DNA of 64,000 nt from Erinaceus europaeus (GCF_950295315.1 NC_080164.1:59924003-59988002); one strand, 5' to 3'; positions 23,235-35,351 are shown, numbered from the stretch's first letter. Numbers and translations are program-made. Notes: a model not told the origin generated them from the sequence alone.

Positions 23235-23620
23235 TAGTTCAGCATCTTGATTTGAAATGCTACTTTCTGGTTCCTTTTGCTCCCCTTGCCTGGAGGGTTT
23301 CTGGTGTATGGTAGCTTACAAGATTCTTCCTGTTTATGGTGAGATAAAGTGGTTCAATTTCATTCTTCTGCATGTTACAACCCAGTTTTCCCAGCACCAT
23401 TTATTGAAGAGAGCCTCCTTTTTCCATTTAATGCTTTGGGCCCCCTTATCAAAGATTAGATGTCCATAGGTGTGGGGATTTATTTCTGGGCTTTCAATTC
23501 TGTTCCACTGGTCTGTGTGCCTATTTTTGTTCCAGTACCATGCTGTTTTGATGATGATGGCTTTATAATATAGTTTAAGGTCTGGGAGTGTGATGCCTCC
23601 ATTTCTGTTTCCTTTCCTTA
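23235..23620 (-). mobile_element. L1 ORF2 middle region, antisense
   Basis: Clear antisense ORF2 wording: caccatttattgaagagagc, ctggtctgtgtgcctatttt, agtaccatgctgttttgatg. Confidence 0.88.
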
Positions 23621-23626
23621 AGATTA

Positions 23627-23815
23627 TTGTTAGGTTGTGATCGGCGGATGCAATATTATTTGATATTATTTGATATGGATTGGGAGAGGCATACGGGAAA
23701 GTGGGCCCTATCCAACGGTTCCAGGACTGGGGGAAGTAGGGGCTCTATAGTGGAGATGTCGGGTTCCTGCTGTCTTAGGGTTCAAAAAGACAATCGATAG
23801 TTAATGTTATCATCA
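23627..23815 (-). mobile_element. L1 3' UTR fragment joined out of order to ORF2
   Basis: Nearly identical to 44524-44712 (gggaaagtgggccctatcca, ggactgggggaagtagg). In an ordinary antisense L1 the 3' UTR should lie left of ORF2; here it lies right. A short repeat (ttatttgatattatttgata) occurs near the joint. Either two insertions or a template-switched mosaic. Confidence 0.75.
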
Positions 23816-23819
23816 CATT

Positions 23820-24489
23820 ATTTGTACATATCACCAGGACAAATCTGTGGGTTTGAAAATGTTCTTCTCATAGAAAAAATTATCTCTGGTTTTCAAACTA
23901 TATAGTCATATTTTGTGATTTTTGTTTGCAAAAATTATGGTTGCTAAAATTGGTGAGTTGCACTGGTATCCACAGTTTAAGGATCTTATTTATTTTGAGA
24001 ATAGTCAAGGCCAAGGGCACAAGTGAAAATAGTCCTTTTTTTTTTACTCAGTTGTGGGAAGAAGAGGAAATAAAAAAGCAGGTAGGGGTAGAGTACCTTC
24101 CTAATTTGTTCTCATTTTTTCTCATATCTACTTTAAAAGTTTTTTCAAGTAGTCAGATACCCAAAGAATGCAAAAGGGCAGGAAAAAGAGATATATAAAT
24201 CAGTATTCACATCTGCAGAAAATGTCTGCAGTAGGCAGTGCTTCTCAAACATTAACATGAATGTAGATCCCAGAATCTTGTTGAGATATACACCCATTTT
24301 AACAGGTCACAAATGGAAACTTAAATTGTATGTTTCCATCATGTAACACTGAAGTTGCTGGTCCACTTATTCAGAGAATAGTTGTGAATTATATCACTTT
24401 TGCAAATTTACCTTTCAACCCACCTTATATCCATGGACTTTCCCAAGAAAAGAGGTCAAGTGAAATAAAGGGTACCACTGGGCATTCAA
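23820..24489. other. Unassigned DNA
   Basis: No family recognised. Confidence 0.45.
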
Positions 24490-25845
24490 GAGTAGATTAT
24501 TTTATTAGTGATTTAATAGTTATTAACAATATTGTAAGATAACTATGGAATAGTTAGTTATATACAGTTCCCACCGTCAGAGTTCCATGTCCCTTTGCCT
24601 CCATTGGAAACACCCTCTGAGAGTATGGACCAAAATTATTTATGGAATGCATAAGGTAGAAGGTATCGCTTCTATAATTGCTTCTCTGTTGGACATGGAT
24701 ATTGGCAGGCTGAGCTATATGTTTCTATCTTTCCGTACTGGGGTAGGGCTCTGGAGAGGTAAGACTTTGTAACACATTGGTGAGGTTGTCTGCTCAGGGA
24801 AGGTAGGATGGAATTATAGTAGTTCCTGCAACTTGATGGCTTCATGAAAGGCAGGCAAATATAAGGCAAGATAAATTGTCTAATACAGAGGAACCCAAAG
24901 ATAGGGATAGGACAAATGATATTGGGTCTTTGAGTGGGAAGAAGGTAGAAATCCCTTTTAGGTATGTTCCAAGGGATCCATGACTTTGGTAATTTTTACT
25001 GGAGGCTGATAGCTTATGCAACTGAACTAAGAAAATTGTCTTGGGAGATGGTATCAGAGTTTATAATAGGGCTAGAAAGCTGGATTAGGGCAGAGACAAC
25101 TTCTATTATAATAAGCAAACAAGTAAAATGCAGTACAATTTAAAGTTAACTTAGATGCCACTTAAACCCTAGGTCTAATCCCTCCCTAATCTTAGGCCAG
25201 ATACAATAAACTCAATATTTGTTTGGATACAATAAATCACACTCAGTGATCTCACAACTGGGAGAAAGGCTAGCCTCATCAGATAAAGAAGGGACTATAA
25301 AAGTTGGAAAAGGACAAGAGACTGACTCACTTTAATGATGCCCTTTTTAGTCAACACCAGACTATCCTATTATCTGGGGCTCTAGTCAGGTGGTCCTTGG
25401 GTTCCCACATAGATATGATGAGCCTAGACCTCTAATAGATCCCTCTCTCAACCATCACAGGTCACTTCCATCAGGATTATCATCATAAACCCTCTTGTGG
25501 GCCTCTGTAGGACCTTACCCGAACTATAGAGCAGTAATGGCAGGGCTTTCCCCATTCTTGAAAGGGAGGCTGGGACTTCCTACTCTACTATTTAAGGAAG
25601 AATGATCCTGAAATGTGTGCAGCCTTGTTGTGACCGTGGACTGTGAGCTCAGAGTGACAGGGACTCAGAGATTACACAGGCTCCAATGCTAAATGTGTAT
25701 ATATATATATATATACCCTGTGTCAGATAGATGGGGGTAAGCAGTTAATTGTATTTATATACTTTCTTCAAGTTTGGTAGCTACTCTCTGCCCCACTCTG
25801 GATTTTAGCCCTTATTCAATAGTTGATTATTACCTGTCTCCATGA
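24490..25845 (-). mobile_element. L1-type 3' UTR module with inverted 5' part
   Basis: 24490-25105 is the 3' module antisense (ctgagagtatggaccaaaat, gcttctataattgcttctct, gctggattagggcagagaca). 25110-25845 is the next upstream block but in sense (gcaagagactgactcac-like, ctgtgagctcagagtgacag), as comparison with 11545-12300 shows. This gives a head-to-head arrangement about the point near 25105-25140. No TSD read. A (TA)n run is at 25697-25719. Confidence 0.7.
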
Positions 25846-25849
25846 ATTA

Positions 25850-26282
25850 GTGTTTTAGGATGTACCAGTAACCCTTAATTAATCATCTCATTACATTTGA
25901 TTAAAGGAGAATGAGCAATTTTTTTCAAATATTATTTCTGGACTTAGAATATGCAGACCTTTTACCATTAAAATATATTTCAAGAGTAAATTTCAAACAG
26001 TAATATTTTAATGAGTTGGCAATACAATTATTCTTAGTCTTAGAGTATCTGTATTAGTATTGAATTGAAACGTTTGTTCTTGTGTAAAAAAAGAATGAAA
26101 TAGATGTCAGTAAGTTAATGGGTTCTGTCACTAGTGGAGCAAACTAAGTGCTTTTTAAAAATTGACCCTGCACCTTACCCTCATTTAGTACATAATAGAA
26201 TTGAGATATGGAGTACACTATGTATGACTTTTATGACAGTTACTTGAAAAATCAAATAATTATTTCTTTATGTTATTCTATG
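25850..26282. other. Unassigned AT-rich DNA
   Basis: No family recognised. Confidence 0.45.
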
Positions 26283-26460
26283 GTTAATTTTTTTCTTTAT
26301 TGGGCGTATTGATGGTTTACAGTTGACAGTAAAGTAATATGTACGTGTGTAACAGTTCTCAGTTTTCCACATAAGAATCTACCCCCTCATCTCCCAGGTC
26401 CTCCTCTGCCTTCATGCTTCCCTAGGTTTTTTTTAATGTTGTATTTTCATCTTTTGGAAG
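26283..26460 (-). mobile_element. L1 3' tip, antisense
   Basis: tttctttattgggcgtattg, gtttacagttgacagtaaag and ttctcagttttccacataag are the antisense 3' tail of an older sister of the 62848 subfamily. It is severely 5'-truncated. Confidence 0.8.
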
Positions 26461-27334
26461 ATTCTCTGGATTTGAGGTTGGAGGCTAAATAGTGCCAATA
26501 TAAATATAATGTAAATGCAAACATAAAAATCTCAATTAGTAGATCAACTAGTTTTCTTAACATTTGCACCATTTTTTCCCCATGTTAAAGGTAAAAATTT
26601 AGAAACTGACCCTCTATTACACAGCCTAGTAACTTGTTATGAACCCGACTATTCATCTCTTTAGTTCCTATTCTAGTGCTGCTAAAGTCTGGAGAAAAAG
26701 ATCATTTATTGATCCTAAAGTCATCACATGTTCATTATCTCTAGTCTAGTTGTATGTTCAGATTCCATATGGATATTCCTTTCAGTGCAACCATTCCATC
26801 TCTTTTCATTCTCAGAAAATGCTCTTGATTCTTTCTTTCCAATAACTACTTTGTCTAATGAAGATGTCAGTTACCTTAAATTTTCTCTCTCTCACAGAAA
26901 TCCCTATACAGTTCAGTCCAATCAGTTTTTCTCTACTTTATTTCAGTTTCTTTGGAAATAATGCTCTTTCTACCATCCAAAACTATTTTTTCACTTTTGC
27001 TATGGACAATAATTCCTCCCTTTTTTCTGTCCATCACTGTATTTATCCTGAAGATTTTATACCTTCCATTAATCTCACTCAAGATCAATGAAAATAAACT
27101 ACACTCACTTTTTTCTTATTTTTGCTAGAGTTATCCTTTGAATTTATCTTATTTTAAAGATAATATGCAGATGACATCTTTGTATTGTCATGTTGTTTTT
27201 TCTTAGTCTTTGTATATATAAATTTTACATTATTCTGAATAACCAGTGACCTCATACTAATGGGCAACCATACAAATGGGCACTTTTCAGTTTATATTAC
27301 CATTAATTTCTTCAGCTCATGGCATTGTTATTAC
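26461..27334. other. Unassigned DNA
   Basis: T-rich with a few open frames lacking family signatures. Nothing recognised. Confidence 0.45.
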
Positions 27335-27480
27335 ATCATTTTGTTTTATTTATTTGTTTATTTAATTATTTTTACCAGAGCACTGCTCATCTTAGCTTGT
27401 GGTGGTGTAGGGAATTGAATCTAGGACATCAGGGACTCAGGGTTAAGAGTATCTGGACTTTTACTCCATGACTCAGCGAA
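27335..27480 (-). mobile_element. S3-like SINE
   Basis: accagagcactgctcatctt, gtggtggtgtagggaattga and gacatcagggactcaggg are the complement of the S3 order. Confidence 0.7.
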
Positions 27481-27484
27481 GTCA

Positions 27485-29545
27485 GGGACTGAACTGTTTG
27501 CAGGGACTACCACAGTGACAAGGATAGTATTTGGTGAAGTCTGTGTGGTCTGTCCTTTCACTAAGGTAGACTCATGAGAAGGCAAGCAGATCCCTGACAG
27601 CCAGCAGCTGACTGAAACAATGAGGCTCGCTCTTTAACTCTACAAATTAAAGTGGACTGGGAACAGGCTGAAAGTCTACAGAGAGACTCTATAGCACACA
27701 TACCTTAGAAATAGCTCAAAAAATAACAGGAAGCATATCCCCCACCTCCACTTCCCAGCCCATTCCATATATAAATGAAGTGAAATCTGACACCAACAGC
27801 ATCACCTGCTGACATAATAATAAAACAATAGTGCACACTAAATGCACAAACAACAGAGAATTTTGAAAAAACGAGCCCACAAATGACAAACCTTATAGGT
27901 AAAAATGAAACACAAGAACTCTAGGAAATTATAGGCTTGGAGGATTTATCAGAGAAGGAATTTAGAAAATATATTATGAGAGATATCCTAGAATATAAGC
28001 TTAGTATGGAGAATAATATTTAAGAATTGAAAAAAATTTCATTAAGAAATTAGAAAGCACAAAAGAAGAGATACAGAAAGTTCACTAAGAAGTTAGAAGA
28101 CATGAAAGAAAAACTTTAAACAAAGCTCACTAAAGAGTTACTAAGAATGAAAGAACAACTTCAAACAAGGGGGCCAGACAATATTGCACCTGGTTAAGCA
28201 CAGAAGTTATAGTACACAAGGACACAAGTTCAAGCCCCCAGTCCCCACCTGCAGAGGGAAAATCTCATGAGTGGTTAAAGAGGGCTGCAAGTGTCTCTCA
28301 GAATCTTTCCCTATGTTCCCCTCTCCTCTCAATTTCTCTCTGTGTTTATCCAGTAATAAATAATTTTTTTTTTAATCTTCAAACATAGTTTCAGAACATG
28401 ATAGACACTTTGTAGGCAATACAAAGTGTCTTAGGTAACAGGCATAGAAGTGTACTCAGCTAAGCAGGGGAAGAGTATTTGGGCTAAAAGATAGAATGAA
28501 CTCATTTTGAATTTAATGATAATGGAAAAGAAAGGCTTACATAGAAAGGATGAAGAAACTATGTGAAGTAGCAGACTCAATAAAAAAGTCAAATATGAAA
28601 ATAATAAGAATTCCTAAGGGTAAGCACAACTGAAAGGAACAGAGGCCATTCAAAAAAATCATAGCAAAAAATCTATATCTGGGAAATTTCCAGGACATAG
28701 GTATTCAGGAAGGTGAGTGAACACCCAAGTTCCTGATTAAAAAATGACCTACACCAAGACAGAAAATTATAAAACTATCAAAATTCAAGGACAAAAAAAT
28801 TCAGACTGGGAAAGTGACATACAAATGTAGAGTTATCAGGATTTATCAGACTTCTCATCACAAACACTAGAGGCAATAAGAGAGTGGGATAATATACTCA
28901 AAGTAATAAAAGATAAGAACTGTCAGCAATGGATACTTCATCAACAAAACAAGAAATGGTGTTAGAGAGGATGTAGTGAAAGAGAAACACTATTGAATTG
29001 CTAGTAGTAATGCAAACTAGTGAAACCATTACAAAGAACAATATGGAGAATCCTTAAACAAATACAAATGGAAATATCTTATAATCCAGCAATACCACTC
29101 CTATGTATTTATCTAAAAGACATAAAAACACTAATTCAAAGGGACATATTCACCCCTATGTTCATAGCTGCATTATTCACAACAGCCACAATATTGAAAC
29201 AACCTAAATATACATCTGCACATAACTGCATACAGAAGTTAAGGGGCATATTTGCAAAGGGCAATTAAAGAAATCATACTGTGTCCTTTGGGACAAAATG
29301 GATGGAACTGGAGGTGATTACACTTAATGAAGCAATTAAGGCAATGAAGGATAACTACTATATACTTTCACTTACATGTGAAATATAGAGAGTTGAAACT
29401 CATGAACTTGAACAAAAGTAGTCAGCCTGTATCTAAGACCTTGGAAGAATTTATGGTGCTTATCATTGGAGGCAGGGGTGGAATGGGGCAGAACTTTGGT
29501 AATGGGAGTAGTGTGGAACTACTATTATCTATTATAAATCACTAA
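27485..29545 (+). mobile_element. HAL1-like (ORF2-deleted) L1 relative
   Basis: After a 5' region, ORF1-type coiled-coil coding wording (gaaagcacaaaagaagagat, ttagaagacatgaaagaaaa) and its C-terminal part (gaccatt-type cattcaaaaaaatcatagc, agaggcaataagagagtggg) lead directly to the ORF2 C-terminus and 3' UTR. At 29020-29268 the frame reads Y-N-P-A-I-P-L-L-x-I-Y and P-M-F-I-A-A-L-F, typical of the ORF2 end. The endonuclease and RT parts are absent. This matches HAL1, a known L1-derived family. An S2 SINE splits it at 28169-28376. Confidence 0.65.
28169..28376 (+). mobile_element. S2 SINE in the HAL1-like element
   Basis: gggggccagacaatattgca head, cagtccccacctgcagaggg middle, aataaataa tail. 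The host sequence cttcaaaca is repeated on both sides (28158-28166 and 28378-28386). Confidence 0.88.
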
Positions 29546-29559
29546 GAAATAAAGAAAGA

Positions 29560-29714
29560 GGGTCTGGGTGGTGGTACATCTGGTTGAGTTCACATGTTAC
29601 AATGCACAAGGGCCCGAACTGGGTTCAAGCCCCCGATCTCCACCTGTAGAAGGAAAGCTTCATAAGTGGTGAAGCAGAAAAAAAGAAAGGAAGAAAGGAA
29701 GGAAGGAAGAAAGG
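29560..29714 (+). mobile_element. S2 SINE, tail interrupted by an LTR
   Basis: gggtctgggtggtggtacat head through aagcttcataagtggtgaag, then a GAAA/GGAA-rich tail that stops at the LTR and resumes at 30160. Confidence 0.85.
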
Positions 29715-29804
29715 TGTTGGGCAGTATGCCAGCTCCCCCCCTCCCCCGCTTAATTAACGCTGTGGTCTATTTACATAATCACTGTTTTACCTGAGACCCG
29801 CCCT

Positions 29805-29939
29805 GGTTTAATCCCACTGGTTTGCACTCTTTTCACTCTGCCCCCTCTCCTAGTCACACCCTGTTTTCCACTGTTTAATCCCCACTGGTTTGCACTCTCT
29901 TTTTGCTCCACCCTCTCTTTGTCACATCCTGTTTTCCAC
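29805..29939 (+). repeat. Two-copy tandem repeat in the LTR U3
   Basis: 29805-29871 and 29872-29939 share the order gtttaatcc(c)cactggt, ttgcactc, ctc(c)tagtcacacc/ctttgtcacatcc, ctgttttccac. A duplicated U3 segment just upstream of the TATA box is where retroviral enhancer repeats sit. Confidence 0.85.
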
Positions 29940-29962
29940 CCTACTATTTCCTTCTTGGCGAG

Positions 29963-29990
29963 TATAAATACAGATTCTTTTCTGATTAAA
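29963..29990 (+). promoter_or_regulatory. LTR TATA box and nearby polyadenylation signal
   Basis: TATAAATA at 29963-29970 and ATTAAA at 29985-29990. The signal lies only about 14 bp after the TATA box, implying that it falls at or before the cap site. Confidence 0.6.
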
Positions 29991-30180
29991 CACATTGGAT
30001 TGCCTTCTGGTTCCTAGAGTCCCAGGGTCTCTCTCCTGCAAGGCTAGCCCTACACGAGTTCCTGATCCCTCTCCTACGCAGAAGCCTAGGTTGGCTCCAG
30101 TCAAGTTCTCTCCAACCCAGAGAACACGTGCTCGGGAAGAAGCACCCTCAGGCTATCCTGGAAGAAAGGAAGAAAGGCAG

Positions 30181-31150
30181 ATTGGAGTTCATTTTAGGCA
30201 AAATAATGTTTTATTCCCATGTAACATTTTTGTGTCTACTATTTCTAACCATAAGCAAACAGACAAATGCATACCTTGACTCACAAAAGTAATGAAAGGA
30301 CTCTCATATTCCCTGGGCTTACTATGACTTGAAAATATGGAAGAAGTCTGTCTAACAGAGTTGTTATGGGAATTAAATGATAAGTTATATGGTACAATTA
30401 GTATATAGACTCCCTTCATTGTTTTAGTCAATATAATTTTGATAAGCAGAGTCATCATTTAGTGCTGAGAATTGGTATTCATTTATTTACATTAACTGCA
30501 GTTCTCAGAGATTGTGATGGGTAGAACCTATCAGATTTAGGGGGAAAATTCAATTTTTGGTACTCAATGCCCTTATTGTGTGCCAGTATTTTTATTTTTC
30601 TTCCTAGTCAACTCTCTTTTTTCAGTTGCCATCTCAGCTTCCTCATTTTCATCTCTACACTACAATTTAGACTTTAAAAAAAAAAAATTCTTAATGAGAT
30701 ACAGGGAGAGTATATCTCTGCAATATAGAATACAGAGTATCAAATATATGATCTCATGCATGCAAATCTAATGTTTTTCCCACTGTATCACCTCTCAGAC
30801 TGTTCTGGTACATTTTTCATTAAATTCAAAGTAAAACTTCAGCTAACCTTATTTATTAATTTCATTCACATAGATAATCAAAATAATTTTCTGTGACTAT
30901 AAATCCTTTAAACATTAATGCTTAGGAAAAAAATAGTACCTTGCAAAAATTCTAAATGTCCTCTTTGGAGGAGCATATAAATGTGTGTGTACATGTCTGT
31001 GTGTGTGTGCCTGCACAAATGAGTATGTGCATATTTGCAGTAAAGAAATAGATTCCAGAGGTTACTGAACATTTCAAAGAAGGAGTAAATTAATGTCATC
31101 TAACAGTATCAGTGAATTAGCAAGGACTTGTAAGAAGCTATTTTTCCTGT
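30181..31150. other. Unassigned DNA
   Basis: AT-rich; a TG-rich patch at 30980-31008. No family or gene recognised. Confidence 0.45.
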
Positions 31151-31169
31151 TTCTTCATGACATTTTTTA

Positions 31170-31449
31170 TTTTTTTATATTTATTATTTATCTTCCATTT
31201 TGTTACCCTTGTTTTTTATTGTTGTAATTATTATTGCTGTTGTTGTCATCATTTTTGAATAGGACAGAGAGAAATGGAGAGAGGAGGGGAAGAAAAACAG
31301 GGGGAGACAAAGACACCTACCGACCTGTTTCACCGATTGTGAAGCAACTCCCCTGCCAGCGGGGAGCCTGGCACTCAAATATGGATACTTTCACTGGTCC
31401 TTGCTTCACACTATGTGCGTTTAGCCCACTGCACTACCACCTGACTCCC
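31170..31449 (-). mobile_element. S1 SINE
   Basis: S1 body (aggacagagagaaatggaga) and decayed head. TSD tcttcatgaca/cttttt at 31152-31169 and 31450-31467 with small differences. Confidence 0.88.
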
Positions 31450-31467
31450 TCTTCATGACCTTTTTAT

Positions 31468-31807
31468 AGTACACCTATTCCTGTAGATATCATCTTTGTT
31501 ATTCCTTTAGCATTAAGTATATTATCTGTTAAGTATTTACCATTTATATTATATTTTCATAATATTAATATATCCACAACTAGAGTTTACAAAAGAAATT
31601 TACTGTAAATAAAGTAACTTGAAATATTTTTGACAACTTATTGTCATAAGCTTTAACAAGTTAATGAAGAGTAGTATTAGAGGGAGAAATTGATTTCCAT
31701 GAAATGAGGTATTTACTTGATCTGAAATCAAAATCCAGGAAGTATAAAATGTATGGAAACATTTTCATTCTTTATGCCAGCAGGGAAAAGTGAAGTATAT
31801 GTACTTA
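31468..31807. other. Unassigned AT-rich DNA
   Basis: Nothing recognised. Confidence 0.45.
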
Positions 31808-32160
31808 TTTTAAAATATTTTATTTATTAACTTGTTGAATAGAGATAGAGAGGAAATTGATAGGGCTGGAGGAATAAAGAGAGAGATAAACTAGGTTCAT
31901 GCCCCCAGGCCTAACCTGCAGGGCTTAAAACAGTGCTGAAGGTGTCTCTCTGTATCTCTCCCTATCTCTGCCTCCCTTCTCAATTTCTCTCTGTCTCTAT
32001 CCATAGCAATATAAAAGTTCAAGTGAGAGATAGAGTGAGCAAGCAAGTGAGCTGCTTAAGCACTCATAAAGTTCCTCCTTTCAGGTGGAGACCAAGATCT
32101 TTAATGCAAGTACTTCCACATGGTAATATGTGCATTAAGCCAGTTATACCATCACCCTGA
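31808..32160 (-). mobile_element. S2 SINE split by another SINE
   Basis: The tail-side half is 31808-31890 (atttattaacttgttgaata) and the head-side half is 32016-32160 (ttcctcctttcaggtggaga, gccagttataccatcaccct). A sense-strand SINE separates them. Confidence 0.7.
31892..32015 (+). mobile_element. S2 SINE body nested in an antisense S2
   Basis: aggttcatgcccccaggcct B-box side to ctctctgtctctatccatag tail. Its own 5' head is missing. Confidence 0.7.
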
Positions 32161-32399
32161 CTTACTACATGCATTTCTACCCTATATTAGTTAATATGGA
32201 ATTTTGTGGAGTATACTAAATGATCTGATTTAACTTTATCTTCTACATTTCCTTTTCCAAGTTACTTAAACATGAATACTCATTAATGCAACATTCATGG
32301 AAATAATTAACATTTAAGTCCTGCACAGGTCTAAAATTTTAAATTCTTAGGGTAAATGTCAAGTTATGTAGTAATGTTTTCCTAAATAGTTCTTCAAAA

Positions 32400-32552
32400 A
32401 ATACTTTTCCAGATAGAGACAGATAGGAAGAAAAGGAGAGTGAAAAATACCATGGCATTATAGCTTCCTTCAATGTGGTGGGGGCTGGACTTGAACATGG
32501 GTTGCACACAAGACAAAGCAGCATACTATCCAATTGAGTAATTTCACAAGCC
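32400..32552 (-). mobile_element. S3-variant SINE
   Basis: gtgggggctggacttgaaca, aaagcagcatactatccaat. Same variant as 36160-36322. Confidence 0.65.
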
Positions 32553-32555
32553 CAA

Positions 32556-34635
32556 TTTTTTTTCAGTTTTTCTCCTTATAAAGTCATATTAGTATTCTTA
32601 TTTCTAGTATTTCATAATAACCTGTTATATTTGTCTGATGTTAAAATACTTATCATTTTCTTAGCAACATAGGGACCCACATTTCACTGAACTCCCTATA
32701 TGCATGATATTATTAAAATTTGGGTTACTCTCCTTTTCTGACATATCTAAATAATTTGGGGGGGATTATTCATATAGTTCAAGAAGAACCCATAGAGTTG
32801 ATGAATTTTCCTTAATGCCTAACACTATGAAATGGAAATAATGACAACAACCTATCTCCCAGACCCTCAATGAAATTCTTCATTGAAAAGATTTTAAGCA
32901 GTATGGTCAAACATTGTAATGGAGTACTAAAGAGTGCTATTCTAGAAAATATCTTAATTTCTTCTTATACATTGCTATTTTAGATGACCGTTTTCTCCAT
33001 TTCTTGAAGCAGTAAACATTCTCACAGATTATTACTTGCATTTTTCTTTCAAATTTTTCAATGTTTTCTATAAAAAGTATGAAAATAACAGCATGGTGCC
33101 AAATATGTTCCAATTTCTCTTCACATACTTTGATGTATAATTACCAGAAATATTATTCTCTATAGAAATCAGTGTTGAGATGAGTTGTAAATGAATCTCA
33201 TTCTTCATAGTCATGGGTATAGTGTTCATTTCCTTGTTCTAATTATCTTACTTTTTATCGGAGGAATGATGCTTATGATATATGTAGCTTAATATTTTAG
33301 ACAGAATTATAAGTAAAGAGAAAAAATATAATCCTAAATACATATTTGTTATGTGACATACTTTCTGGATACATCTACCATTCAAGCTTTCCTTCTCTCT
33401 ATAGTATGAAGTTTGGACATCTTTTAAGCTGGGGCTTAAGCAATTTCAAATATTGAAATTCAAAATAATGTGTGAAATAATATCTCCCTATTTCTCTGTG
33501 CAATATGTTTGTTAGAACTTAGCTTATAGGGCAATACATTTTTGTTCTTGTTACTTCTAAATTCTCCTTTAAAATGTTATTAAAATAGATTTATTCATTG
33601 AAGTTGACGATGATTAAAATAAGAATATGGAAAGCATGTTAAAATTATATCGAACCCAGAAATATAGATGGATATTTAAAAAAAAAATAGGGTTTTTTTC
33701 CCACTCTAGTCCCAAAGTGAAACAGTGTGCTCAGAAGAGAAAAATCTAAAGTCTGTTAATATGAGGTAATGGGCCACTTAAGGAGGAGACAGAATATTTA
33801 AAGGTAGTTTCTGAATAATGAGAAAACAAAAAGGAATCCCTAGGTGTATTGGAATTTAGGCTAGTGTAGCATGTTAATTAGAGGATAAAGGCAAGCAAGA
33901 TAGGAATAGAACTTTGGAAAAAGAAATTATTGTTGGTGATTCTTCTGTTAGGCTGGCCAAGATTGGTGATTAGATGAAAAAAAAAAAAAAACTAAGAAGA
34001 AGATTAACGATAATAGATATATAAGCAATTAGGAAGGGATTATAGATAAGCCACTTCTAACCATTTCCAGAGATCATAAAGTGATATGACAAAGGAATAC
34101 AAATATATTTCATGTGTAAATTTATATTGATATATACAAGTAGGCAAGGATTAAGTCAGATTTTTATATGAAATCCTACACTAAGCTATCTCACCTTTTG
34201 TGGAAAAAAATTTAAATTAGATATACGTAGAAATCTTTTGGTAATATAAAGATTTATCACAACCTCACTTAAAGCAGTAGAGGAAGTTATAATGTCAAGT
34301 TTATGTATTATATTAATTTTATATCAAATTTACTTATAAAGATGATATTATATATGAATGAGGAAGTTCAGGATATTAAAGTCATCACCTACCACAAATC
34401 ACTTTAATATTGGCTTGTGTTATATACAAAACTACATCAGCCCTAAAAGCCAATGAACTAGACTTAGTACATTGATCTAGCCACTTCTTAATTATAGATG
34501 GACACCGTTTTTCCTCTGATATGGCAAGGAAGAATCTCTACTGTTATTAATGTTCCCTACTGCACATGGGAGAATACTGGATATAATTGGATTATCTGTT
34601 TGAAAATAAAATGGAAGAGCAACTTATTTCTTAAA
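32556..34635. other. Unassigned AT-rich DNA, about 2.1 kb
   Basis: The longest stretch with no recognised transposon. No splice-flanked coding frame or RNA gene seen. Confidence 0.5.
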
Positions 34636-34639
34636 TATA

Positions 34640-34750
34640 GAAGCTGCTTGCATGCATGAAGATCCCTGGCATTGCATATGCCAGAGTTGAGCAAGGCTCA
34701 ATCCCCCCTGCCTTCTAAACCTATTTTTTTTTTTTTTAAAAAAAAAGAGC
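34640..34750 (+). mobile_element. Degenerate S3 SINE
   Basis: gcatatgccagagttgagca followed by T- and A-rich tail matches the S3 3' half. Confidence 0.55.
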
Positions 34751-35137
34751 CCTAAGATATGCTGGAGATATCTAGAACCTGTTCTTTTCAAGATATGGGA
34801 ATCTCCAGTGATGGCACAGAAGAGCCTTCTAGTCCCATTTTATGTGACTGCCGCAATTTCTATTCATCTCACGTCTTCAGCTGCCTGGTCTCCAGAGTCT
34901 TAAATGATGTCTTGTCAGATGGCACAAAATCTCATTCTTCAACAAAAGGGAATAAACTGTTTCTATTTTGCTCAGACCAAATACAGGAATATTTATCCAA
35001 ATCTGTAATAGAATGTCTACTTGTAATAATGTATACAGTAGTGGAGAACTGGAAGTTATTAACATATAATCCAGTGCTGACATCCTCATCTGTATTTTTT
35101 AGGTATACAAAAGGTTGCAAAAAGTAAGCTGTTAAAG
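34751..35137. other. Unassigned DNA with a 122-codon open frame
   Basis: An open frame at 34759-35127 on the plus strand is Ser-rich, starts right after the SINE tail and matches no family I know. No splice sites or upstream promoter were seen, and an open frame of this length can arise by chance. Not called a gene. Confidence 0.3.
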
Positions 35138-35351
35138 AAAAAAAATTTTTTTTAAGTATTTCTATGAGATAGGACAGAGAGAAATTGAGAGGGTAGGGGA
35201 AGTAAGGAAGGGGAAAGAAAGGTAGAAACCTGCAAACCTAATTCACTGCTCATGCAGTGTCCTCCTTGCAGGTAGGAAGTGGAGGCTTCAATCTAGGTGT
35301 CTGTGCATGGTGATAATGTGTGCTTAACCTGGTGTGCCACTGCCAGGCCCA
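35138..35351 (-). mobile_element. S2 SINE
   Basis: aggacagagagaaattgaga body and cctggtgtgccactgccagg head complement; moderately diverged. Confidence 0.85.

Larger units (their letters stand above)
29715..30159 (+). mobile_element. Solo LTR-like element in a SINE tail
   Basis: Starts TGTTGGGCAG, has a tandemly duplicated U3 block, a TATA box (TATAAATA, 29963-29970) and ATTAAA (29985-29990), then a GC-richer U5-like end. The flanking ggaagaaagg occurs on both sides (29705-29714, 30160-30169) but the site is a GGAA-rich tail, so the TSD length is uncertain. The terminal bases at 30159 are CT, not the usual CA, so the exact end may be off by some bases. No internal retroviral sequence adjoins. 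Class not determined. Confidence 0.65.

Noticed and set aside
34759..35127. 122-codon frame as a possible gene
   Set aside because: No recognisable domain, no promoter or splice context seen, and it begins at a SINE tail. Length is within chance for this base content.
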